NCBI GenBank assembly: GCA_022736495.1
Contig: DZCR01000096.1
Location: 1-12,783 of the forward strand
Source of the DNA: Desulfobacca acetoxidans
GTDB lineage: Bacteria > Desulfobacterota > Desulfobaccia > Desulfobaccales > 0-14-0-80-60-11
Direction of reading: 5' to 3'
DNA length: 12,783 nt
Notes under the pieces: generated by a model
What the model was told of the DNA's origin: nothing
Seen by the model: the letters and a program-made list of their open reading frames with translations, nothing else
The model's database searches: none
Shown here: one piece after another, positions 1-5,392 of the stretch
Layout: every line of letters starts with the position of its first letter
How positions within the stretch are numbered: the first letter of the stretch is position 1
Position numbers and translations under genes: made by a program

Positions 1-1626
1 ACCCAGACCAGTTGCAAGGAATCAGGGGATATCAGCGTTTCGGCCATTGGCCGGGATCCTGCGACCGGTCAGTGCGTTCCGCTATTTGCCAGTCGTACAG
101 AAAACGTCTCCTTCTGGTCCACTTATATCAATCCGAACATTGGTGCCGAGGCGGTGCGGATAAACGGTACTTCGGTGAGCGGCGTATCTCCGGGCGTCCC
201 TATTGCCCTTACCTTTGATGCCAACGGTCAATCTACCTTCAAGTTTGCCTATAATGATGCTGGACAGATCGAGCTGAATGCCCGTTATATCGGGGCAGGA
301 GGCGAGACCGGTCTGGAGATGCTGGGAAATGATTCCTTTGTGGTTGCCCCCGCCGGACTTTGTGTGTACTCGGATGCCGCTAACAGCGATTGTGCCTCTG
401 GGGATGCCGACTGTTCGGTCTTTGTGGCCGCCGGTGATCCATTTGCGCTCAAGGTGAAAGGGGTCTGCTGGCAGGCCGATGGCGAGACCAATGCCCAGTT
501 CTGTGATAACGCGACAATCACCAATTTCAGGATGAACAATATCGCCCTCAGTCATAGCCTGGTGGCACCGGCAACCGGTGTTCCCGGCAGTATCGCCCTA
601 TCGTCGGCAGATATTATTGCCACCGGAGAAGTGGCAGTCCAGCAGTCCGTCTCCGAGGTGGGTGTCTTCACCTTTTCCGCTGATCCGCCCAATGATTATC
701 TCGGGGCCGGAGATGTTTTTGCCGGGGCCACGTTCACCAGTGCCAATATCGGGCGTTTCATTCCCCATCATTTTTCCGTCTCCATCTCTCCCGATCCACC
801 GGTGTTTGCCGACAGTTGCGTTGGTTCCGCCTTCACCTATCTGGGGCAACCCTTTAACTGGGCTGCAACGCCGCAGATGACTATCCGGGCCATGAATGCG
901 GATAATGGCAAGACCGAGAACTACGAAGGCCTCTTCTGGAAGCTGGCTGATCCGCTGGCGTCCTATGCCTATGTCGATGCTGGCGCCCCGGCCGCTGTCC
1001 TGCCGTTGACCCCGGCGACCAGCTCCCAGAGCCTGCCGGCGACCAGTGATTGCAATGGAGAGGTGACGATTGCCCTCACTGAATCAGGGTTTAACTATAC
1101 CCGGCCGGGAATGGCCGCCCCGGTGTCGCCTTTTGTCCCGGATGTCAGTTTCTCAGTCACCCAGGCCAGGCTCACCGATACGGACAGCGTCTGTTATGAC
1201 CTGGGTGCCGGGGCCGGATGTCAGGGGTTTGAGAGAGCCGGAATCACGGGGGCCCATTTGCGTCATGGCCAGGTACGGGTCATGAACAACTTTGGCCCGG
1301 AGACCGCCGATATCACCCGTTCGCCCTTTGAGGTTCAGTACTATAACGGAAGCGGCTGGGTGGTGAGCGTCGATGACAACTGCACCACCGGCCTGGCCTT
1401 CTGCCCGTCCGCCAGGGTTTCGGCGATTCAGCCGGTTCCTCTGTTCCTTGGAAAGGGAACTTTGACGGTCACCAGGCCAGATTCGGTCACAGTCTGTCCC
1501 ATCGCGCCGGCGTGGTTGACCGCCCTGACCGATTGCGGACTCCCTGACGGTTCCTGCGGCGAGTTTACCTTTGGTATTTATCGGGGCAATGACCGGATTA
1601 TCAACTGGCAGGAGATCACCCAGTGA
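1..1626 (+). CDS. mshQ: MshQ-like DUF6701 surface protein, 5'-truncated
   Basis: The frame is open from base 1 with no start, so the N-terminus lies outside the window; 541 residues are visible. The C-terminal part matches the DUF6701 region of MSHA biogenesis protein MshQ as I know it. Signs are an N-I-G-R-F-I-P-x-H-F motif near nt 747-773, then a FTYLGQPF segment, an N-x-E-N-Y-E-G-x-F-W-K-L stretch, and a late Q-Y-Y-N-G-S-G-W-V motif followed by D-D-N-C. I count 16 cysteines, an even number, which fits disulfides formed outside the cytoplasm. MshQ proteins usually carry LamG/concanavalin-like domains further N-terminal; those would lie upstream. In Vibrio mshQ ends the msh operon, whereas here it precedes the minor pilins. 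Its role is not firmly known; surface or tip exposure is inference. The stop overlaps the next start as GTGA. Confidence 0.85.
   Translation, partial: TQTSCKESGDISVSAIGRDPATGQCVPLFASRTENVSFWSTYINPNIGAEAVRINGTSVSGVSPGVPIALTFDANGQSTFKFAYNDAGQIELNARYIGAGGETGLEMLGNDSFVVAPAGLCVYSDAANSDCASGDADCSVFVAAGDPFALKVKGVCWQADGETNAQFCDNATITNFRMNNIALSHSLVAPATGVPGSIALSSADIIATGEVAVQQSVSEVGVFTFSADPPNDYLGAGDVFAGATFTSANIGRFIPHHFSVSISPDPPVFADSCVGSAFTYLGQPFNWAATPQMTIRAMNADNGKTENYEGLFWKLADPLASYAYVDAGAPAAVLPLTPATSSQSLPATSDCNGEVTIALTESGFNYTRPGMAAPVSPFVPDVSFSVTQARLTDTDSVCYDLGAGAGCQGFERAGITGAHLRHGQVRVMNNFGPETADITRSPFEVQYYNGSGWVVSVDDNCTTGLAFCPSARVSAIQPVPLFLGKGTLTVTRPDSVTVCPIAPAWLTALTDCGLPDGSCGEFTFGIYRGNDRIINWQEITQ
1610..1614 (+). 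promoter_or_regulatory. Shine-Dalgarno supporting GTG start of mshC-like gene
   Basis: AGGAG lies 8 nt before the GTG at 1623, inside the 3' end of the mshQ-like gene. It supports GTG 1623 as the start, with translational coupling through the GTGA overlap. Confidence 0.7.
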
Positions 1627-2111
1627 GGAGCTTGAACAGAGGAGGAGGCAATGGCGTTGCCGGTTTTACCCTGATCGAGCTGGTTCTGATCCTCTTGCTC
1701 ATAGCGATTCTGTCGGTGGCGGTGGTGGAAAAGTGGCCCACCGGTATGAGCACTGAGGCAGCGGCACTGGAATTTAAACGGGCCGTCCGTTATGCCCAGC
1801 ACATGGCCATGACCAGGGCGTTTGTTGCCGGTAATGCATGGGGGCTTGTTGTTTCCGGCTCTCAATATACCATCCGGCACCAGGATGGTTCCGGAAAGAT
1901 TCCTGATTTCAGCGATCGGTTTCTCCTTGGCGACGCGACCATGACCATCGCCGGTGGGCCGGCAACCGGACTGTGGTTTAACGGTCTTGGTGAGCCGGTT
2001 GATGAGACCGGGGCGCCGCTGGGGGGCGTCACCTATGTTATCGCGGGCGCTGAATCCATGACGGTCTGTCCGCAGACGGGCTATCTTGTGCGGGGCGCCA
2101 CATGTCCCTGA
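1623..2111 (+). CDS. mshC: MshC-like minor prepilin (GspH/FimT type)
   Basis: This is a 162-residue type IV prepilin. The 14-residue leader ends V-A-G, cleavage is before F15, and the mature N-terminus is FTLIE with Glu at +5, followed by a hydrophobic helix to about residue 36. The segment around residues 50-66 (ALEFKRAVRYAQHMAMTR) and the LWFNGLGEPVD block at 117-127 fit the GspH/FimT/MshC family. Two C-terminal cysteines (C149, C161) could close a terminal disulfide loop. The GTG start is supported by AGGAG 8 nt upstream and by a 4-nt overlap with mshQ. The product should be inserted in the inner membrane, cleaved and methylated by a prepilin peptidase (not in the window), and built into the fibre as a minor subunit. 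Calling it mshC rather than a generic GspH-like pilin rests partly on its neighbours. Confidence 0.8.
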   Translation: MRSLNRGGGNGVAGFTLIELVLILLLIAILSVAVVEKWPTGMSTEAAALEFKRAVRYAQHMAMTRAFVAGNAWGLVVSGSQYTIRHQDGSGKIPDFSDRFLLGDATMTIAGGPATGLWFNGLGEPVDETGAPLGGVTYVIAGAESMTVCPQTGYLVRGATCP

Positions 2112-2740
2112 TAAGGTTATCCGTGCAGAAAAAAGCGGCGGGCTTCACCCTGATTGAGCTTGTGCTGACCATTGTGATCTTGGGGTTTTCCGCTATGATC
2201 ATCCTCCCCTTTTTTTCCGCCGTCACCCACAGTCCTGATCCTGTTCTCCGGGAGAAGGCCATGGCATTGGCCCAGGCGATGATGGATGAGATCACCGCCA
2301 AGAAATGGGACGCGCAGTCACCCAATGGCGGCAATCCTCCAATCTGTACCTCCGAGTCCACGGGGGCGGCTATTCGACCTTCCCTTGATCCAGACTGTAC
2401 CTTTCCCGGAGCAGGGCCTGTGGCCTCTGGTATTGGGCTTGATGGCGGTGAGGCGGCGGGGGCGAATAATCGCATGCTCTGGGATGATGTGGATGATTAT
2501 AACGGGGTCAGCGAACCTGTTGGGGGCTTTTTTTATGACCAGAATGGGGTCGCGCTTCCCGGGAATCTGACAGGTTTTACCCGGAACGTCGCGGTGGACT
2601 ATATCGCAAGCAATGCCTCCCCCATTGACGGCTCCACCCCTGTATCCGCAAGCACCACCGATACCAAACGGATTGTGGTGACGGTTACCTCCCCTTTGGG
2701 CGAGACCTTTGCGCTGGTGGCGGTTTCATGCAATTTCTAA
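2102..2740 (+). CDS. mshD: MshD-like minor prepilin
   Basis: A 212-residue prepilin with leader ending K-K-A-A-G, then FTLIE (Glu +5) and a hydrophobic helix to about residue 36. The block E-K-A-M-A-L-A-Q-A-M-M-D-E-I at 51-64 and DDVDDYNG at 128-135 are the recognisable MshD/PilV-like signature. There are three cysteines (C82, C99, C210). The chosen ATG at 2102 overlaps mshC by 10 nt and has a poor ribosome site. An in-frame GTG at 2123 has AAGG 6 nt upstream and would leave a compact 7-residue leader, so it is a real alternative. Both give the same mature protein. The role is that of a minor pilin, probably acting with the C/O/P proteins to start or cap the pilus; that is inferred from the family. 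Confidence 0.82.
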   Translation: MSLIRLSVQKKAAGFTLIELVLTIVILGFSAMIILPFFSAVTHSPDPVLREKAMALAQAMMDEITAKKWDAQSPNGGNPPICTSESTGAAIRPSLDPDCTFPGAGPVASGIGLDGGEAAGANNRMLWDDVDDYNGVSEPVGGFFYDQNGVALPGNLTGFTRNVAVDYIASNASPIDGSTPVSASTTDTKRIVVTVTSPLGETFALVAVSCNF

Positions 2741-3597
2741 CCCCGATGAACGGGATAAGTGCCTTTCGCAGCTCAATTTCTTGTAAAAAGAACAAGAAAT
2801 TGAGCTGTAAGGCACTAAGCTCCTGCCCGATTAGAAGGCCGGAGGGCCTTGGAAGAAAGGGGTTCACCCTGATCGAGTTGATCCTGGTGATCCTTCTGCT
2901 TGGCATTATCGGGGTGATGGGCGGCGAGATGATAGTCACCGCCTTCAAGGGTTTTTCCGACACCGATGCCAGAATGGAGCTCTTTGAAGAGGGTGAGATG
3001 GCGCTTATGCGTATGGAGAGGGAAATCCATCATATGATCCCCAATGCCATTGATAATCCGGACAGTTCCACCATCAGCTTCGGCCTGATTGACGTCCAGG
3101 CATTACGAGGTGTCTTTGGAGAATATGAAAGGGTTGACGATGATACGATTCATGATATAGGCAATACCGTCCTGGCGACCGGGAGCCTGATCTCCATTTA
3201 TAATACAAATTGGGCTGAGTTCAGCTCGACAAACGCAGGCATTCGTAAAATATACGGGACAACGGCCGCAGGCGGAAATATGAATTTACACAAAGCCCTT
3301 ATCGATGGGGAGTCGGCCACAAGGCGGTATTATCCGGTGGCGAAGGCGGTGCGTTACCATGTGGATGGTTCCGTTCTTTTCCGGAGTGAGATCGCCGTGA
3401 CCACGGCCGGTGATTTTGCCACGGCCTTGACGACAGCTTCCGCCTATCCCCTGCTCAGCAATATTACCAACTTTTCTTTCAGCTATAGTCCGGCGACCCT
3501 TACCAGGAATGCCCTGGTGCGGATTAACTTCACCTTGGACAACAAGGGGAATTCCTTGGATTTTCACAAGGAGATTCAGGTGCGCAATGTTCCTTAG
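2728..3597 (+). CDS. mshO: MshO-like minor prepilin with unusually long leader
   Basis: This 289-residue frame carries the prepilin motif R-K-G before F46-T-L-I-E50, and a hydrophobic helix to about residue 65. The block MALMRMEREIHHMIPNAI at 91-108 fits MshO, where an R-M-x-R-E-L/I...P-N signature follows the N-terminal helix. The mature part of about 244 residues is normal for the family. The leader is odd: the only in-frame ATGs are 2728 and 2746, giving leaders of 45 or 39 residues instead of the usual 6-25. An in-frame TTG at 2800 would give 21 but sits inside a palindrome arm. No ATG, GTG or TTG lies in frame between 2803 and F46. The frame starts 13 nt inside mshD. It is a minor pilin, probably in the priming or tip complex. 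Confidence 0.8.
   Translation: MQFLTPMNGISAFRSSISCKKNKKLSCKALSSCPIRRPEGLGRKGFTLIELILVILLLGIIGVMGGEMIVTAFKGFSDTDARMELFEEGEMALMRMEREIHHMIPNAIDNPDSSTISFGLIDVQALRGVFGEYERVDDDTIHDIGNTVLATGSLISIYNTNWAEFSSTNAGIRKIYGTTAAGGNMNLHKALIDGESATRRYYPVAKAVRYHVDGSVLFRSEIAVTTAGDFATALTTASAYPLLSNITNFSFSYSPATLTRNALVRINFTLDNKGNSLDFHKEIQVRNVP
2758..2816. repeat. 59-nt imperfect palindrome (long hairpin) in the mshO leader region
   Basis: The inner arms 2769-2784 (CAGCTCAATTTCTTGT) and 2792-2807 pair perfectly over 16 bp around a 7-nt loop (2785-2791). The outer arms 2758-2765 (AGTGCCTT) and 2809-2816 pair over 8 bp. A 3-versus-1 nt internal bulge (TCG against T) separates them. There is no T-run after it, so it is not an intrinsic terminator. 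TAAG occurs at both ends (2756-2759 and 2816-2819), which might be a short target duplication but overlaps the stem. It reads open in the mshO frame through both arms. It could be a small palindromic mobile element, an RNA control or stability structure, or both. Confidence 0.85.
2835..2850 (+). promoter_or_regulatory. Small hairpin with GGAG loop before the mshO mature start
   Basis: AAGGCC (2835-2840) pairs with GGCCTT (2845-2850) around the tetraloop GGAG, 19 nt after the larger palindrome. The loop resembles a ribosome-binding core, but no ATG, GTG or TTG follows in the mshO frame before the conserved FTLIE. A start function is therefore not supported. It may be mRNA structure or chance. 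Confidence 0.4.
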
Positions 3598-3970
3598 GCT
3601 TATAAAGAATCAGCGGGGGATGGGCCTTATCATGGCCATCTTTATTATGGTGGTGGTGGCGATGTTTGGGGTGCTGATCGCCCGCTATACCACCATCAGT
3701 TCAGTGACCTCGGCGGAAGATGCCCTCTGGGCGCAGGCCCTCTACAGCGCTGAGTCAACCATGCGGTTGAATATTCTGCGTCATGATGGCGGCGGCAATC
3801 TTGGCGGATCAGTTGAGCCAATGGTGGGAGGGGTAAGCACGGATATCCTGACGGACACCTTTACCGTCTCAAATCAACCGGCAACAATTCAGGTTCAGGC
3901 GACTCGTGATGTTAACGGCAGCGCGGTGAGCCGGACAGTGGAGGCAAAGTATGTGCTGGCGCCTCAATAA
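3587..3970 (+). CDS. mshP: MshP-like minor pilin (PilX/GspK-like)
   Basis: The product is 127 residues from the ATG at 3587. The frame stays open further upstream, but that stretch lies inside mshO and would put an implausible 26 residues before the leader. AAGGAG at 3568-3573 precedes this ATG by 13 nt. The N-terminus is basic and ends Q-R-G at residue 11, followed by MGLIMAIFIMVVVAMFG, a hydrophobic helix lacking Glu at +5. That absence is expected of MshP/PilX/GspK-type tip subunits. A-L-Y-S-A-E-S-T at 51-58 fits the family's 'A..A.SG'-like segment after the helix. The gene overlaps mshO by 11 nt and ends the first block, before a 158-nt gap. The family assignment is firm in context; the exact tip role is inference. 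Confidence 0.78.
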   Translation: MFLRLIKNQRGMGLIMAIFIMVVVAMFGVLIARYTTISSVTSAEDALWAQALYSAESTMRLNILRHDGGGNLGGSVEPMVGGVSTDILTDTFTVSNQPATIQVQATRDVNGSAVSRTVEAKYVLAPQ

Positions 3971-3998
3971 AAATGCTCCTTGCCGGTACCATGGAGAA

Positions 3999-4012
3999 TT
4001 ACTCATGAGTAA
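3999..4012. promoter_or_regulatory. 14-bp perfect palindrome, candidate operator
   Basis: TTACTCATGAGTAA is its own reverse complement. It ends 9 nt before the -35-like TTAACA, so its centre is about 51 bp upstream of the predicted transcription start near 4057. That is a usual place for a dimeric activator. No specific regulator can be named from the sequence. Confidence 0.5.
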
Positions 4013-4021
4013 GAAATAAGT

Positions 4022-4050
4022 TTAACAAAAACAGATGATTGTGGTATTGT
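4022..4050 (+). promoter_or_regulatory. Predicted sigma70-type promoter for the pilin/assembly block
   Basis: TTAACA (4022-4027) matches the -35 consensus at 5 of 6 positions. Exactly 17 nt later TATTGT (4045-4050) matches the -10 at 4 of 6, with an extended TGn at 4042-4044. A start near 4057 would leave a leader of about 72 nt before the pilin ATG. It is the best promoter I can see in the window and is placed where the main pilin would need separate, stronger expression. Confidence 0.55.
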
Positions 4051-4095
4051 CTTCATGGGTTCACCGGTGGTGTCGGCCTGTCTATGGCGGTTCTG

Positions 4096-4104
4096 TGTTA
4101 TAAC
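4096..4104 (+). promoter_or_regulatory. Possible second extended -10 promoter
   Basis: TGTTATAAC is an extended -10 (TGn plus TATAAC, 5 of 6) without a clear -35. It would start transcription near 4111, giving a leader of under 20 nt before the ATG at 4129. It is weaker than the promoter at 4022-4050 and could be chance in AT-rich DNA. Confidence 0.3.
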
Positions 4105-4128
4105 ATCTTGAAATAATGGTTAAAAATT

Positions 4129-4737
4129 ATGATGGATCTTCTAAGAGGGCGCGACGAGGGGTTTACCCTGATTGAGGTACTGGTTGTTATTATTATTCTG
4201 GGCATTCTTGTCGCCACGGCCATACCCAATTACGTGGACATGCAGAGAGAGGCCAAGATTGCTGTGGTGAAGGGGAAGCTGGCTGCTGTTCGCGGCGGGA
4301 TTGAACTGATGCATGCCAAAATCCTGGCCTCCGGCGTGAATACCGGGCCGGATGGAGATAATCCCGATTGGCCCACCCTGGCAGAGGTGCAGGCCAATGA
4401 ACTCTTTCTTGCCACCAGGCCGGAATCCATTAAGTTCCGCCAGATCGTGCGCAGCAGTGACGCGCCGTCCACCTTGGCCAATGAATCCCTTCCCCCCTGT
4501 CTGCTTCCCGATATGACCCCTGGAATGTCGGCAAGTACGGCCGGAGTGACCGGCCGATCCTTGTCGGATATCATGGCGAATCCTCGGGTGGCCAGTGAAA
4601 GCAGCGGTTGGGCGTATTATCCCGGTAATGAACGGGATGGGAATGGGCGGACAGTGGACGCCTTTTTTTATGTCAATGATGATCGCCTTCATACCGACAA
4701 TGTGGATGGGGCCGATAGAGTTCCTTCGCAGTGGTAG
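4129..4737 (+). CDS. mshA: MshA/MshB-like type IV prepilin, probable main pilin
   Basis: A 202-residue prepilin with an 11-residue basic/acidic leader ending D-E-G, then F12-T-L-I-E16 (Glu +5) and the long helix VLVVIIILGILVATAIPNYV. The following Q-R-E-A-K-I-A-V-V-K-G-K-L-A-A-V-R-G segment looks like MshA-type pilins. The mature chain is about 191 residues. Only one cysteine is present (C124), so the D-region disulfide of classical type IVa pilins cannot form within one chain. The C-terminal G-W-A-Y-Y-P-G-N-E-R-D-G-N-G stretch is Asp/Asn/Gly-rich. The start is ATG 4129 or 4132; neither has a clear ribosome site. Its own promoter and its position heading the assembly block suggest the major subunit. 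MshB-like minor pilin is the alternative. Confidence 0.72.
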   Translation: MMDLLRGRDEGFTLIEVLVVIIILGILVATAIPNYVDMQREAKIAVVKGKLAAVRGGIELMHAKILASGVNTGPDGDNPDWPTLAEVQANELFLATRPESIKFRQIVRSSDAPSTLANESLPPCLLPDMTPGMSASTAGVTGRSLSDIMANPRVASESSGWAYYPGNERDGNGRTVDAFFYVNDDRLHTDNVDGADRVPSQW

Positions 4738-4786
4738 CGATTACCGCTTTTGCCTCCTGGGTGACGATTTTATTTTCGGGAACAAG

Positions 4787-5311
4787 ATGGTGGAAAAACA
4801 GAGTCGTTATCGTGGTTACCTGATTGGTATTGGCCTTGTCGCCGCCTCGGCCATTTTTCTTTGGCAGGGGAGCGGGCGGATGCCGGGGTTGTCTCTGCTC
4901 AAACAGAAGATCAGGGAGAGCCGTGTCCCTCTGGAGCAGCCGAAGCCAGTTATTGCCATTGCCCCGTTACGGGTTGAATCGCAAGGGGCCCCATCTCCGT
5001 CCTCACCCGTTACCGATGAAGTGACGATTTTGAACGATAAGGGCGTGGATCTCGTCCTCAAAAAACAGTTTTGGCCGGCCATCTTCCTGTTTAAGCAGGC
5101 CATGGAGCTTGATCACAAACGAATTGAGCCGGTTGTGAATATGGCCGTAACCCTTGATGAGATTGGTCTCAGCTGTCCATCCGCACGATATCTGGCAATG
5201 GCCGAGATGATGAACCCTGAGTACGCGCCCTTGCAGAGATATCGCAAAAAATGGGCAGGTGGGGATCAGGGAGGTGTTCCCACTCAAAACACAGGGGCTC
5301 TTGATGAATAA
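4787..5311 (+). CDS. Small membrane-anchored TPR-like protein (possible reduced MshN)
   Basis: The product is 174 residues from ATG 4787, with a GGG-rich ribosome site just upstream. The frame is open to 4595, but that part overlaps the pilin gene and is rejected. There is a basic N-terminus, one membrane segment (about residues 11-27), then a Pro-rich linker (about 47-75). Two TPR-like helical repeats follow at about 82-115 and 116-149 (pattern N-D-K-G-V-D-L-V-L-K-K-Q-F-W-P-A-I-F-L-F), with a polar tail. The expected topology is a short cytoplasmic N-terminus with the TPR part in the periplasm. Vibrio MshN is also a TM-anchored TPR protein but is about twice as long and encoded elsewhere in the operon, so a shortened MshN is a plausible but unproven identity. 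Confidence 0.6.
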   Translation: MVEKQSRYRGYLIGIGLVAASAIFLWQGSGRMPGLSLLKQKIRESRVPLEQPKPVIAIAPLRVESQGAPSPSSPVTDEVTILNDKGVDLVLKKQFWPAIFLFKQAMELDHKRIEPVVNMAVTLDEIGLSCPSARYLAMAEMMNPEYAPLQRYRKKWAGGDQGGVPTQNTGALDE

Positions 5312-5392
5312 TAAACACGCTGGTTGTAATCGGGATCTGGCGTTTGCTGAAGGCGTGATTCGCCCGTCTTTTTCCCTTGATCTTTCTCGATC

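Larger units (their letters stand above)
3971..4128. other. Intergenic regulatory gap between mshP and the main pilin gene
   Basis: This 158-nt gap is the longest non-coding stretch in the window and is more AT-rich than its flanks. It holds a 14-bp palindrome, a sigma70-like promoter and a possible second extended -10 element, listed separately. I see no convincing terminator for the upstream block. A five-codon ORF (4005-4019) with GGAG 8 nt upstream is present but too short to call a gene. Confidence 0.7.

Noticed and set aside
2758..2816. Palindrome as an intrinsic terminator or integron attC site
   Set aside because: No T-run follows either arm, and the ends do not show the paired attC core sequences.
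3509..3586. Upstream extension of the MshP-like frame
   Set aside because: It lies within the mshO coding sequence and adds 26 unlikely residues; ATG 3587 gives a normal 11-residue prepilin leader.
4005..4019. Five-codon ORF (M-S-K-K-stop-like) with GGAG 8 nt upstream
   Set aside because: Too short to call; it lies upstream of the predicted transcription start and its ATG is part of the palindrome.
4080..4105. Sigma54 promoter upstream of the pilin
   Set aside because: A GG is present, but no GC occurs at the required 10-nt spacing.
4141..4692. 183-codon open frame on the minus strand across the pilin gene
   Set aside because: It is a mirror of a convincing plus-strand prepilin, has an odd His/Ile/Gly-rich composition and no recognisable domain. 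Other minus-strand frames in the window are likewise shadows.
4595..4786. In-frame upstream extension of the TPR-like gene into the pilin gene
   Set aside because: It would overlap the pilin by over 140 nt and add Met-rich sequence with no family sense; ATG 4787 has a ribosome site and gives a clean N-terminus plus membrane helix.
5352..5373. GGCG-TGATT-CGCC hairpin followed by a T-run, possible terminator between the TPR and mshI genes
   Set aside because: A stem of only 4 bp is too weak, and the downstream genes have no other visible promoter.
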